From contig JAMPEV010000001.1 of assembly GCA_023664955.1 (NCBI GenBank), forward strand, positions 259,899-323,898: DNA of 64,000 nt. The letters run 5' to 3'. Each line of letters begins with the position of its first letter. The stretch's first letter is position 1. The notes below the pieces were generated by a model that made no database searches, was not told where the DNA came from, and was given only the letters and a program-made list of their open reading frames with translations. The position numbers and the translations under genes are program-made. Shown here in pieces: positions 38,301-47,115 of the stretch. Source of the DNA: Duncaniella sp. (lineage in GTDB: Bacteria; Bacteroidota; Bacteroidia; Bacteroidales; Muribaculaceae).

Positions 38301-39923
38301 CTATTCTTCCTTGGTGCGGTTCTTTGCACGGGATTTTGACTTTGTTGCCGAGGAGTCAATATCCTTTTCTTCTTTGAGATCAATCTCTTCACGGTTGCGG
38401 TCGAGTACTTTGTACTGGAGATAAGCGAGTGATTCGTCAGGCACAATTCGGAAGTTGAATCCGAATTCGAGTTGCCATTTTCGGTAAAGGGAAGGGAAGC
38501 CTTTCTTCAGGTAGGCAGCGACGTAGGGGTGTACGTAGAGGATGAAATGCTTGATTTTAAGAGTGTTCACGAGGTAATCGAGCTTCTCGTGAAGAGTGTC
38601 GGTGAACAGGAGGGAGGGTTGCACTTCCCCTTTGCCGTGGCAGGAGGGGCACTCTTCGGAGGTGATGATGTCGAGCGCCGGGCGCACTCTTTGCCGGGTG
38701 ATTTGCATGAGCCCGAATTTGCTGAGTGGCAGTATGTTGTGGCGGGCACGGTCATTGGCCATCACTTCGCGCATATGTTCATAAAGCTTTTGACGGTTTT
38801 CAGCCTTGTTCATATCGATGAAGTCAATCACGATTATGCCACCCATGTCGCGCAGACGCAGCTGGCGTGCAATTTCATCGGCGGCTCTAAGGTTGACTTC
38901 GAGGGCATTGCTTTCCTGGTCAGGGGCGGCCTTTGAGCGGTTGCCTGAATTGACGTCGATGACATGGAGAGCCTCAGTGTGTTCGATAATCACGTATGCG
39001 CCTGACTTGAATGACACAGTCTTGCCGAATGACGACTTGATTTGGCGCGTGATGTTAAAATGGTCAAATATGGGAGCATCGTTGTCATAGAGCTTTACTA
39101 TGTCGTGGCTCTCTGGCGATATGAGGCTTACGTATTTGGAAATTTGACCGAAAATATCCTTGTCGTTGACGTAAATGCTTTCAAAAGTGGGGCTGAAGAC
39201 GTCGCGTAGCATACCTACAATGCGGCTTTCTTCTTCGAAAATCAGAGCCGGGGCTGTGGCTTTTTGCGCTTTTGCCACTGTTTCCTCCCAGCATCTTACG
39301 AGTGTCTTTAACTCATTATGCAGCTCGCGTACGGTCTTTCCCTCGGCTGAAGTACGGATGATTACCCCGAAGTTCTTGGGGCGGATGCTGTCAATGAGCT
39401 GACGGAGGCGTAGTTTCTCTTCTGTGGTCTTAATCTTTTGGGATATGGAAATCTTGTCGCCAAAAGGTATAAGCACCATATATCTTCCCGTAAACGTGAT
39501 TTCGGTGGTGAGGCGCGGTCCCTTTGATGAGATGGGCTCTTTGACTATCTGCACCATCAGCTCCTGGCCCGGCTGAAGCACTTCGGTGATTGAACCGTGC
39601 TTATCGATGTCGGGGAGTCGCTTGATTTTTGACACTGACGGCACTGTCTTTTTGTCGTCGAGCATCGTCTTGAGGAAGGATGAGTAGGAAGAGAATTGAG
39701 AACCGAGATCCAAGTAGTGAAGAAAAGCGTCCTTTTCGTAGCCTACGTTGACGAAGGCGGCATTAAGTCCCGGCATCAGTTTCTTGACTTTTGCTAGATA
39801 AATGTCACCGACGGCGTAGGCGATGTTTCGCGACTCTTTCTGCAATGAAACGAGCCGTGAATCCTCAAGGAGGGCTATTGACACCTCATTGGGTTGAACG
39901 TCTACAATTAGTTCACTTTTCAT
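38301..39923 (-). CDS. rng: Ribonuclease E/G family endoribonuclease
   Basis: This 540-residue RNase G-type enzyme cleaves single-stranded AU-rich RNA in rRNA maturation and mRNA decay. An S1 RNA-binding domain spans about 37-135 (VGDIYLAKVKKLMPGLNAAF). The catalytic DNase I-like region contains HVIDVNSGNRS (Asp323) and IIVIDFIDM (Asp367), the two Mg2+ ligands, and CPSCHGKG (Cys425 and Cys428) is the Zn-link for dimerisation. The length and lack of a long disordered tail fit RNase G rather than E. The basic C-terminal end (SKSRAKNRTKEE) is typical of the Bacteroidetes form. Confidence 0.95.
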   Translation of the reverse strand: MKSELIVDVQPNEVSIALLEDSRLVSLQKESRNIAYAVGDIYLAKVKKLMPGLNAAFVNVGYEKDAFLHYLDLGSQFSSYSSFLKTMLDDKKTVPSVSKIKRLPDIDKHGSITEVLQPGQELMVQIVKEPISSKGPRLTTEITFTGRYMVLIPFGDKISISQKIKTTEEKLRLRQLIDSIRPKNFGVIIRTSAEGKTVRELHNELKTLVRCWEETVAKAQKATAPALIFEEESRIVGMLRDVFSPTFESIYVNDKDIFGQISKYVSLISPESHDIVKLYDNDAPIFDHFNITRQIKSSFGKTVSFKSGAYVIIEHTEALHVIDVNSGNRSKAAPDQESNALEVNLRAADEIARQLRLRDMGGIIVIDFIDMNKAENRQKLYEHMREVMANDRARHNILPLSKFGLMQITRQRVRPALDIITSEECPSCHGKGEVQPSLLFTDTLHEKLDYLVNTLKIKHFILYVHPYVAAYLKKGFPSLYRKWQLEFGFNFRIVPDESLAYLQYKVLDRNREEIDLKEEKDIDSSATKSKSRAKNRTKEE

Positions 39924-40244
39924 TTAACTTGAATTATTTATACGTGTTGATGTAATCGCTGAAAATTATGAGTATTAAGTGAACGTAAAAAAAATAAATA
40001 GGGACAGGATACGCAGTTATCATTGAGCAGGGGTGTCTTCTGAATGAAGGCCTTTAGCGAGCTAAATAACTGAATGAAGAACGGCATAGATGCCAATGAG
40101 AACAAACGGAGTGTCCCAAGTTGTTTTTTTGAAGTTCACTTAGAGGATTACAATAGAAATAACGCAAAGAACAAACCTTTAGGAGGCAATTACTCGCCCC
40201 TTCCAGAGTTTGTTCTTCGTGTATCTCAACGTCATGAGTGAAGA
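39924..40244. other. Intergenic region between rng and the 29-aa basic protein gene
   Basis: About 320 bp. AGAACAAAC (40168-40176) pairs with GTTTGTTCT (40208-40216), an extended hairpin that probably ends the minus-strand transcript from HU and the small basic protein gene. GAACAAAC also occurs at 40100-40107. I saw no ORF, tRNA or clear promoter for rng. Confidence 0.45.
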
Positions 40245-40334
40245 CTATTTCTTCTTATGACGGTTTTTGCGAAGGCGTTTTTTACGCTTGTGAGTGGCCA
40301 TCTTGTGGCCTTTTCTTTTCTTTCCGCTTGGCAT
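40245..40334 (-). CDS. 29-residue basic protein of the AURKAIP1/COX24 (bS22-like) type
   Basis: The start ATG is at 40334 and the stop is the TAG at 40245-40247. The protein opens MPSGKKRKGHKMATHKRKKR and ends LRKNRHKKK, with about 19 Lys/Arg in 29 residues. This matches the tiny AURKAIP1/COX24-domain proteins annotated across Bacteroidetes, related to mitochondrial mS38 and mycobacterial bS22 on the small ribosomal subunit. I infer a ribosomal role from that resemblance. It lies 77 bp downstream of the HU gene on the same strand. The fully open, extremely basic frame and its family resemblance make a chance ORF unlikely. Confidence 0.85.
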   Translation of the reverse strand: MPSGKKRKGHKMATHKRKKRLRKNRHKKK

Positions 40335-40411
40335 AATTGGAATTTAAATATTGTTAGAAATTGGGTTGATAACACTCTGGAGCTCTATGTGAGCGGGTGA
40401 GGGGAAATGGA

Positions 40412-40693
40412 TTATTTAGACTCCTTTACATCTTCCATGAACACCTTGGCGGGCTTGAAAGCGGGGATGCGGTGCTCGGGGATGATGATAGTGGTGTTCT
40501 TTGAGATGTTACGGGCGGTCTTCTCTGAGCGAACTTTGATGATGAAGCTACCGAAGCCGCGGAGATAGACGTTTTCACCGTTTGCGAGTGAGTCCTTTAC
40601 TGTCTCCATGAACTTTTCGATTGTTTCGAGTACGTTGGCTTTGTCAATGCCGGTTGATTTTGAAATCTCGTTGACGATGTCAGCTTTAGTCAT
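40412..40693 (-). CDS. HU-family DNA-binding protein
   Basis: This 93-residue histone-like protein binds and bends DNA without strong sequence preference. The N-terminal helices (MTKADIVNEISKSTGIDK, then VLETIEKFMETVKDSL) and the beta-arm segment (VYLRGFGSFIIKVRSEKTARN then IPEHRIPAFKPAKVF) are the standard HU/IHF fold, including the proline at the arm tip that intercalates into DNA. Full-length and unmodified. It lies upstream of the small basic ribosomal-type gene. A GATATTTGC sequence near 40767 on the minus strand may be its -7 region. Confidence 0.96.
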   Translation of the reverse strand: MTKADIVNEISKSTGIDKANVLETIEKFMETVKDSLANGENVYLRGFGSFIIKVRSEKTARNISKNTTIIIPEHRIPAFKPAKVFMEDVKESK

Positions 40694-40854
40694 TACGGTA
40701 TAAGTTTTATAATTGGTTAATATCTTTTTGGTTGCGGTTGTTTAGACCGTCCGAATTTTGCAAGTGCAAATATCGTAACTTTTTTTGAATTAATAACAAT
40801 ATTTTATGGAAAATTTCGGATAAAATTCACTTTTTCACCACTTTAACGCCTTAT

Positions 40855-41601
40855 TTAGCCTTTAAGTGGCATTAATAAGGGGATGAGCGACTCTAAATCG
40901 GGTGTTACAAGGTGGCCGTCGACCCATTCCGGGGGATTTTTCCGGTCGCGGTCGAAGTGGATTGCATGCCATCCGCTATCAATGGCTCCGCGTATGTCGG
41001 TGTTGAGGTTGTCGCCAATCATCAAGTGTTGCCAGGAGGAGGTTTCGCCTGCTTGCCGCATTGCGTGGTGGTAAAGGCGAGTGTCGGGTTTGTTGATGCC
41101 GATGTCGTCGCTTAGCACGAGTAGGTCAATCATTTTATCGAGTCCGGAGTTGTGGAGCTTGGCATGTTGCACATGGTTGAATCCGTTGCTTAATACACCT
41201 ATATTATATTTATGCGCGCGCAAGTGCCTAAGCAGCTCAAATGCGCCGGGAATCATAACAGTTTGTCGTGCGAGGATGTCGAGGTATATCGAGTCAAGTT
41301 GTCGGCTAAATTCTTTCAGTTCATTCTCTTTGCCGTTCCATCCGGGGCGTAGAGGCGTGAAGAAGCGGTCGACACGTAGAAAATCCTGCGTGATTTCTTG
41401 GCGGCTATATCTGTCCCAAAGGGAATGGTTGTGGGTTTCGTAGCTTTCTATCCATTCTTCTATAGTGGAGATGTAACGGTCAAGTTGACACTGGTTGTAT
41501 ATGATGCGCAGCGACTCCCGCGAATTCGCACGGAAATCCATGAGCGTGTCATCAAGGTCGAGCCACACCCATCTTACATCGCCGTAATTCACTTCTTTCA
41601 T
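40855..41601 (-). CDS. HAD-family phosphatase, YjjG-like pyrimidine nucleotidase
   Basis: This 248-residue haloacid dehalogenase-superfamily hydrolase has motif I WLDLDDTLMDF with the nucleophilic and acid aspartates, motif II in GVLSNGF, and motif III/IV in GINKPDTRLYHHAM and LMIGDNLNTDIRGAIDSGW. The helical cap between motifs I and II is about 90 residues, as in YjjG, which dephosphorylates non-canonical pyrimidine nucleotides. Substrate assignment is by family resemblance only. The gene lies 8 bp downstream of the YhhQ-type transporter, so the two are likely co-transcribed. Confidence 0.85.
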   Translation of the reverse strand: MKEVNYGDVRWVWLDLDDTLMDFRANSRESLRIIYNQCQLDRYISTIEEWIESYETHNHSLWDRYSRQEITQDFLRVDRFFTPLRPGWNGKENELKEFSRQLDSIYLDILARQTVMIPGAFELLRHLRAHKYNIGVLSNGFNHVQHAKLHNSGLDKMIDLLVLSDDIGINKPDTRLYHHAMRQAGETSSWQHLMIGDNLNTDIRGAIDSGWHAIHFDRDRKNPPEWVDGHLVTPDLESLIPLLMPLKG

Positions 41602-41609
41602 TGTCGAGA

Positions 41610-42296
41610 TTATATTTCAGTGATTTTCCACCATTTATATGACATTCCCGGGCGGTCGGTAACGTCGCCACCTTCATGGTCGCGGAGAAATTTCACCACT
41701 CGCATTGTCACGGGGAGGATGAGAATCTCGTAAAGTGTCTTAAGGATGGTCTGTGTCAATATGAGAGTTCCGATCTCACTCCATGCGAGTACGCCGCCGA
41801 AAGCGAGTGGGAAGAAGATAACTGAATCAATCCCTTCGCCCCATAGAGTGGAGACTATGGCGCGGCATGAAAAACCTATACTGCCGTGGGAGATTTTCAT
41901 TTTTGACATTACGTAGGCGTTGACCATAGAGCCGCATAGGAATGCAATGAAACTTGCCGCGAAAATTCGTGGTACCGCCCCGAATATTAATGTCATTGCC
42001 TCTTGTCCTGTCCACGAGGTCGCCCCAGGAAGCCAGATGCCGAGCTGGAGCAGTAGCGACACTAAGAGATTCATCCCGAATCCGAGCCATATTACAAAAC
42101 GTGCTTTGCTGAATCCGTAAACCTCGACTATACAGTCGTTTAGAATGTATGAAATCGGGAATACGATAACTCCGGCCGTGATGGTCAGTGGTCCGAGGTC
42201 GACGGTCTTAATTTCCATCAAGTTGCTCACTATCAGGCATACACAGAATGTGACAGCAAGCAATAGGAATGTTATAGATATTTTTACTTCGTTCAT
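41610..42296 (-). CDS. Queuosine precursor transporter, YhhQ/VUT-1 type
   Basis: This 228-residue inner-membrane protein has about six hydrophobic segments. LTITAGVIVFPISYILNDCIVEVYGF is the family hallmark (acidic and polar residues in the second helix; here residues about 36-61). The middle has RIFAASFIAFLCGSMVNAYVM and the conserved TLWGEGIDSVIFFPLAF. The family imports 7-deazaguanine precursors such as preQ0/preQ1 for queuosine synthesis. No queuosine genes are adjacent. Confidence 0.88.
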   Translation of the reverse strand: MNEVKISITFLLLAVTFCVCLIVSNLMEIKTVDLGPLTITAGVIVFPISYILNDCIVEVYGFSKARFVIWLGFGMNLLVSLLLQLGIWLPGATSWTGQEAMTLIFGAVPRIFAASFIAFLCGSMVNAYVMSKMKISHGSIGFSCRAIVSTLWGEGIDSVIFFPLAFGGVLAWSEIGTLILTQTILKTLYEILILPVTMRVVKFLRDHEGGDVTDRPGMSYKWWKITEI

Positions 42297-42351
42297 TAAT
42301 AATTGTGATAATCGCTGATATAGCCTTGTTTTATCAGCTCAATAATTAAAA

Positions 42352-42819
42352 TTAAAGAAGAGTGTTGATAAACTCACGGACGCACCCTTCACCACCTTTA
42401 AGCGACATGATATGGATGTCGGGAATAGCCTTGACTTGAGGCATTGCGTCAGAAGGGCATGCAGCTAAACCGGCGTTGCGAAGCAGTTCCTCGCAATTTA
42501 CGTCATCGCCGATGTAAGCAAGCTGGCTTAGGGAGATGCCGAGTTCATCGCATATCTCACGGGCGGCGGCGAGCTTTCCTCCATCGCGTTTCCCTTGCAC
42601 GAGGTAATCGATACCCAGCTTTTCGGCTCGTTTGCTGACTATTTCCGTGTTCTCGCTGGTGATGATGCCGACTTTCACTCCGGTTTTTTGGAGGAGTTGC
42701 AATCCCATGCCGTCGCGGGTGTTGAATTTCTTCATAGTGTCGCCCGAGGCAGTATAGTACATTCCGCCATCGGTTAGGGTGCCATCCACATCGGTGAGAA
42801 ATAATTTTATATTGTACAT
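42352..42819 (-). CDS. kdsC: KDO-8-phosphate phosphatase (KdsC-like HAD)
   Basis: This 155-residue capless HAD phosphatase has motif I LTDVDGTLTDGG (Asp10 nucleophile, Asp12 acid), motif II IITSENTEIV, and the C-terminal AYIGDDVNCEELL with the Mg2+-binding aspartates. The short size and VDGTLTDG match KdsC, which removes phosphate from 3-deoxy-D-manno-octulosonate 8-phosphate during lipid A-core synthesis. Related Bacteroidetes enzymes act on similar nonulosonates, so the exact substrate is not certain. It is divergent from guaA. Confidence 0.88.
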   Translation of the reverse strand: MYNIKLFLTDVDGTLTDGGMYYTASGDTMKKFNTRDGMGLQLLQKTGVKVGIITSENTEIVSKRAEKLGIDYLVQGKRDGGKLAAAREICDELGISLSQLAYIGDDVNCEELLRNAGLAACPSDAMPQVKAIPDIHIMSLKGGEGCVREFINTLL

Positions 42820-42873
42820 TGAATTAAGGGACGCTTTTGTTCAGTTCGATATATGAATCAGTTATTTGGAGTG

Positions 42874-42881
42874 CAAAATTA
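42874..42881 (-). promoter_or_regulatory. kdsC -7 element
   Basis: TAATTTTG on the minus strand fits TAnnTTTG and lies about 55 nt upstream of kdsC. The -33 is unclear. Confidence 0.45.
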
Positions 42882-42924
42882 GTCAAAAATTATCGTTTAA
42901 TTAAAAAAATAGATGAATAATCAC

Positions 42925-42932
42925 TACCTTTG
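42925..42932 (+). promoter_or_regulatory. guaA promoter, -7 element
   Basis: TACCTTTG is a strong match to the -7 consensus, with a weak GTTT near 42895 as -33. The leader to guaA is about 65 nt. Confidence 0.6.
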
Positions 42933-43003
42933 CAGTTGGAAATAAACCTGATTAGAGTTTTTTAATCAAGTTCAGAAACTAATCGATTCACACCTATAAT
43001 TAT

Positions 43004-44527
43004 ATGCAGGAAAAAATCATCATTCTCGACTTCGGTTCGCAGACTACGCAGCTGATTGGTCGCCGTGTGCGCGAGTTGGGCGAGTATTGCGAAATTCTAC
43101 CCTACAATAAGTTTCCTTACGATGACCCTTCAGTTATTGGCGTCATCCTGTCAGGTTCTCCTTTTTCTGTCTATGACGAGAAGGCTTTTAAGACAGAGCT
43201 TGACCGTCTCCGCGGGCATCTCCCGGTGTTGGGTATTTGCTACGGTGCGCAGTTTATAGCTTTCACCGCTGGTGGCAGTGTCGAACCGGCTCCTTCAAGA
43301 GAGTATGGGAGGGCTCATTTGACAAAAATCGATACTTTTAATCCCCTTTTCAAGAATATCCCGGTGGGATCGCAGGTGTGGATGAGCCATGGCGATACCA
43401 TCACTTCGATTCCTTCCGACTTTAAGGTCGTGGCATCGACCGATAAGGTTGCTATCGCCGCTTACCAGGTGGAGGGTGAGAACACTTGGGGTGTTCAGTT
43501 CCATCCCGAGGTTTACCACTCAGAACATGGCACTCAGTTGCTACGTAATTTCGTAGTTGACATTTGTGGCGGTAAACAGGATTGGACTGCGGAGTCGTTC
43601 ATAGAGTCTACAGTTGCGCAATTGCGTGAGCAGCTCAGTGATGACAAGGTCGTGCTCGGCCTGAGTGGCGGCGTTGATTCTTCAGTTGCTGCTGTGCTTC
43701 TCAACCGTGCGATAGGGAAGAATCTCACTTGCATCTTCGTGGACCACGGTATGCTTCGAAAGAATGAGTTCCGAAATGTGATGCACGATTATGAATGCCT
43801 TGGCTTGAACGTGATTGGCGTCGATGCCTCTGCTAAATTCTTCAGCGAGCTTGCTGGCGTCACTGAGCCTGAGCGAAAGCGCAAAATCATCGGCAAGGGA
43901 TTCATTGACGTGTTTGACGAGGAAGCACACAAGATTAAGGATGTGAAATGGCTTGCGCAAGGTACCATTTATCCTGACTGCATCGAGTCACTTTCAATCA
44001 CCGGTACTACTATCAAGAGCCATCACAATGTGGGAGGCCTCCCTGAGAAGATGAACCTCAAGCTCTGCGAGCCGCTTCGCCTTCTATTCAAGGATGAAGT
44101 AAGGGCTGTGGGTCGTCAACTTGGTATGCCTGAGCATCTCATCAAGCGTCATCCATTCCCCGGTCCAGGCTTGGCTGTGCGAATCCTTGGAGATATCACT
44201 CCCGAGAAAGTGCGTATACTTCAGGATGCGGATGATATTTTCATCCAGGGTTTGCGCGACTGGGATCTTTACGATAAGGTTTGGCAGGCCGGTGCGATTC
44301 TGCTTCCTGTGCAGAGTGTCGGCGTGATGGGTGATGAGCGTACCTATGAGCGTGCCATCGCACTACGTGCTGTTACCTCTACCGATGCTATGACCGCCGA
44401 CTGGGCTCATCTCCCTTACGATTTCATGGCGAAAGTGAGCAACGATATCATCAACAAAGTGCGCGGCGTCAACCGCGTATGCTACGATATCTCCTCCAAG
44501 CCACCGGCAACTATCGAGTGGGAATGA
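43004..44527 (+). CDS. guaA: GMP synthase (glutamine-hydrolysing)
   Basis: This 507-residue enzyme aminates XMP to GMP. The class I glutamine amidotransferase domain (1-190) has nucleophile Cys79 in LGICYGAQ and the His/Glu pair in [11 protein letters not shown]. The ATP-pyrophosphatase domain has the P-loop [16 protein letters not shown] (about 217-232). The dimerisation domain carries [19 protein letters not shown] and ends [13 protein letters not shown], the canonical terminus. It has its own promoter and terminator and marks the chromosomal border of the AT-rich restriction-modification island. Confidence 0.98.
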   Translation: MQEKIIILDFGSQTTQLIGRRVRELGEYCEILPYNKFPYDDPSVIGVILSGSPFSVYDEKAFKTELDRLRGHLPVLGICYGAQFIAFTAGGSVEPAPSREYGRAHLTKIDTFNPLFKNIPVGSQVWMSHGDTITSIPSDFKVVASTDKVAIAAYQVEGENTWGVQFHPEVYHSEHGTQLLRNFVVDICGGKQDWTAESFIESTVAQLREQLSDDKVVLGLSGGVDSSVAAVLLNRAIGKNLTCIFVDHGMLRKNEFRNVMHDYECLGLNVIGVDASAKFFSELAGVTEPERKRKIIGKGFIDVFDEEAHKIKDVKWLAQGTIYPDCIESLSITGTTIKSHHNVGGLPEKMNLKLCEPLRLLFKDEVRAVGRQLGMPEHLIKRHPFPGPGLAVRILGDITPEKVRILQDADDIFIQGLRDWDLYDKVWQAGAILLPVQSVGVMGDERTYERAIALRAVTSTDAMTADWAHLPYDFMAKVSNDIINKVRGVNRVCYDISSKPPATIEWE

Positions 44528-44565
44528 CCCCAAAACGACCATAATTGTTTAATTAATTTATATAC

Positions 44566-44610
44566 AGCAGTTTGCACTCCCAGCTAAAGGGTGCAAACTA
44601 CTGTTTTAGT
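44566..44610 (+). terminator. guaA terminator
   Basis: AGTTTGCAC (44569-44577) pairs with GTGCAAACT (44591-44599), with extra pairing outside through CAG/CTG, followed by TTTT. Confidence 0.75.
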
Positions 44611-44657
44611 ATATTTTTCTATATCAAAATCTAATTGTATCCTATACATATTTTTCA

Positions 44658-44665
44658 TATATTTG
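44658..44665 (+). promoter_or_regulatory. Promoter of the EcoRI-like restriction gene, -7 element
   Basis: TATATTTG fits TAnnTTTG and lies 19 nt upstream of the restriction endonuclease start codon, so the leader is very short. Confidence 0.5.
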
Positions 44666-44683
44666 CGAATATGAAGAAACTCT

Positions 44684-45514
44684 ATGTCAAAAATGAACCA
44701 ATCAAAAAGATTAACCAAACAACACATAACTTCGCATGGTGTTGTTGGGATATTTGGCTCAGAAGCTAAATTGCACGATATTACCGTTGGAAAAGTCGCT
44801 AATTTAGTTCTGAATCAATTGAAGAGTGAGTTTCCCAAATTATCATTCAGATTCAGAGATAGTATTCGTAAGGATGAGATAAATTTAGCGCTACAAAGAG
44901 TTGATTCAGAATTGGGCCAAACTCTATTTGTATCAAACTCCAGTATTATTCCCGATGGTGGAATTATTGAGGTAAAAGATGATTCAGGTGAATGGCGTGT
45001 CATATTGGTTTCAGAAGCCAAACATCAAGGAAAAGATATAGAAAATATCAGGCTTGGCAAATTAGTTGGAAAAAATAATGACCAAGATTTAATGGCAGCT
45101 GGAAATGCTATTGAAAGATCGCACAAAAATATATCTGAAATCGCAAATCTAATGCTCGGGGAATCCCACTTTCCTTATGTGCTTTTTCTTGGAGGCTCAA
45201 ATTTTCTTACAGAAACAATTAAAATCACTCGTCCTGATGGACGAACAGTTGTCTTGGAATATAATTCTGGGATGCTTAACAGATTAGATAGACTGACAGC
45301 AGCTAATTATGGGTTGCCGATAAATACTAATTTGTGTAAAAACAGATTTGTCCATCATAAAGATAAAACCATAATGCTCCAGGCTGCATCCATATATACT
45401 CAAGGGAATGGAGAGCGATGGGATGCGGAGCAGATGTTTAATATTATGTTACAAATCGCAAAGACATCATTGCAGGTTTTATATAGTGATTTATTTAATC
45501 AGGTCTCAAGATAA
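44684..45514 (+). CDS. EcoRI-type restriction endonuclease
   Basis: This 276-residue type II endonuclease aligns with R.EcoRI over its full length, recalled from memory, with no gap up to at least residue 203. The catalytic residues fall at the same numbers: Asp91 (KPDGG-like PDGG), Glu111 and Lys113 (EAKHQGK). The base-reading segment MAAGNAIERSHKNISEIAN keeps Met137, Ala138, Asn141, Glu144 and Arg145. Arg200 and Arg203 in NRLDRLTAANYG are also kept. Recognition of GAATTC is therefore predicted. The gene is visibly more AT-rich than guaA beside it and lies 17 bp upstream of its methyltransferase, in the same R-then-M order as the plasmid system. It was probably acquired by transfer. Confidence 0.96.
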   Translation: MSKMNQSKRLTKQHITSHGVVGIFGSEAKLHDITVGKVANLVLNQLKSEFPKLSFRFRDSIRKDEINLALQRVDSELGQTLFVSNSSIIPDGGIIEVKDDSGEWRVILVSEAKHQGKDIENIRLGKLVGKNNDQDLMAAGNAIERSHKNISEIANLMLGESHFPYVLFLGGSNFLTETIKITRPDGRTVVLEYNSGMLNRLDRLTAANYGLPINTNLCKNRFVHHKDKTIMLQAASIYTQGNGERWDAEQMFNIMLQIAKTSLQVLYSDLFNQVSR

Positions 45515-45531
45515 ATAGAAAGTTAATTTCC

Positions 45532-46575
45532 ATGACACGCAAAGCGACTAATAACACTTTACATAAAGCAAAATGTTCTAAGAGTGATGAATTTTATACG
45601 CTTTTAGAAGATATTGAACGTGAACTGTTTTTCTATAAAGTGCATTTTAAAGGAAAAACAGTCTATTGTAATTGTGATAATCCTAAAGAAAGTAATTTTT
45701 TTAGATATTTCTTTAATAATTTCAAGGCATTAGGCTTAAAAAAACTTATTGCTTCATTCTACAAACCAAATGCTCAGGATTTATTTAGTAATTTCACTCC
45801 TAAGTTTGGAGAATACACAGAATGCGAAATAACAGACGCTGATACTGATATTTCAGAATTGTCAATTAAAACGTTTAAAGGTGATGGAGACTTTAGAAGT
45901 CAAGAGTGTGTTTCATTATTACAAGAGGCAGATATCGTTGTAACCAATCCGCCATTCTCTCTTTTTAGAGAATATATTGCTCAATTAATTCGATATAATA
46001 AATCATTTTTGATTATTGGTAATATTAATGCAATAACATATAAAGAAGTTTTTCAGCTCATCCAATCAAATCAAGTTTGGTTGGGTGTTCATCTCGGTAG
46101 AGGCATTTCTGGATTTAAAGTACCAGATCATTATGAGATGTATGGAACAGAAACCCATATATCAGATAATGGCGACAGAATAATTTCACCTAATAATTGC
46201 CTGTGGCTGACCAATCTCGATGTTAAGACAAGACATGACTACATTAAGCTAACTAAGATTTATCACGGGAATGAGGAAATGTATCCTACATTTGATAACT
46301 ACAATGGTATAAATGTTAACAAGACCCAAGATATACCTATGGATTATGAAGGAGCTATGGGAGTACCCATTACCTTCCTGCACAAATATAATCCGTCCCA
46401 GTTTGAAATTATTCAATTTAGGAAGGGAGATGATGGCAAAGACTTGTCGATAAATGGTAAATATCCGTATTTTAGAATATTAATAAAAAATAAGCAACCA
46501 ATTAAAGTTACTCACGTTACCGCATCTATATTTGCTAATTTCCAAACTAAAAAAAGAGGCAATATCGTCTTATAA
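45532..46575 (+). CDS. EcoRI-type DNA adenine-N6 methyltransferase
   Basis: This 347-residue methyltransferase protects the site cut by the upstream endonuclease. It resembles M.EcoRI throughout: KSDEFYTLLEDIE near the N-terminus, YCNCDNPKESNFF, the catalytic motif IV TNPPFSLF, then ITYKEVFQLI, WLGVHLGRGISGF, NRIISPNNCLWLTNLDV and MGVPITFLHKYNP. The C-terminus (from about residue 328, after FRILIKNK) is roughly 15-20 residues longer than I recall for M.EcoRI. AT-rich codon usage matches the endonuclease gene. No controller (C) protein gene is present. Confidence 0.95.
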   Translation: MTRKATNNTLHKAKCSKSDEFYTLLEDIERELFFYKVHFKGKTVYCNCDNPKESNFFRYFFNNFKALGLKKLIASFYKPNAQDLFSNFTPKFGEYTECEITDADTDISELSIKTFKGDGDFRSQECVSLLQEADIVVTNPPFSLFREYIAQLIRYNKSFLIIGNINAITYKEVFQLIQSNQVWLGVHLGRGISGFKVPDHYEMYGTETHISDNGDRIISPNNCLWLTNLDVKTRHDYIKLTKIYHGNEEMYPTFDNYNGINVNKTQDIPMDYEGAMGVPITFLHKYNPSQFEIIQFRKGDDGKDLSINGKYPYFRILIKNKQPIKVTHVTASIFANFQTKKRGNIVL

Positions 46576-46805
46576 TTAATTCATCTAAAATCTCAGAAAT
46601 GGAGCTAATCAACATACTGTTAGCCTCAACCAGTTTTAGAAGATTGTGCCCTAAAATTGTACCCTATTAGTAGTAACTACGATTTATATATTTGACTATC
46701 AACATTTTCATATTAGCGAGTGGGAGTAATAGAACTCAAAGTTAAAATAATCGGTTGACTTATTAGTAAGATTGAGAATACCCGATAAGTCAAGCAAATA
46801 GATAA

Positions 46806-46843
46806 ATAGAGCCACACTTCCTGATTGGAATGTGTGGCTCTAT
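46806..46843. terminator. Strong stem-loop between the RM genes and the sigma-barrel gene
   Basis: A perfect 12-bp stem (46806-46817 with 46832-46843) continues inward with TTCC/GGAA. It is a bidirectional terminator candidate between the convergent methyltransferase and sigma-barrel genes, although the T-runs are poor. Confidence 0.6.
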
Positions 46844-47005
46844 TACGTAGATCCCGATTTGTCTGAGTCATTGAGCTCCTCTATCGGAGTGGCGTTGACT
46901 TGATGTCGGGGTGGTCTGGCTCATCTATAGAACAAGAGGTACGGGCGATGATGCTGACCGCAGAAAATAAAAATTACTTATTTTGCATCGGAGTTGTTTT
47001 TTTAA

Positions 47006-47115
47006 TAAAGGTTTAAAGAGAAGGATATATCATGTAAAGGTAAAAAGGAATTATTTAAGGTAAAGGTTTAAAAAGGAAGTTATATGTTGTAAAGGTTTAA
47101 AAAGAAGGGTATAGT
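47006..47115. repeat. Four degenerate ~28-bp direct repeats
   Basis: Units starting TAAAGG with a following TTTAAA or TAAAAA and an AAGGA/GAAGG segment begin at 47006, 47035, 47061 and 47090 (spacing 29, 26 and 29). They abut the 3' end of the sigma-barrel gene. Confidence 0.6.

Noticed and set aside
46620..46680. Short open stretch containing a GTGCCC...GTACCC pattern, considered as the tail of an integrase gene
   Set aside because: Fewer than 20 codons with no tyrosine-recombinase catalytic motif; it cannot be told from noncoding DNA.
47006..47115. Possible CRISPR array
   Set aside because: Only four degenerate units with no unique spacers between them, and no cas genes in the window.
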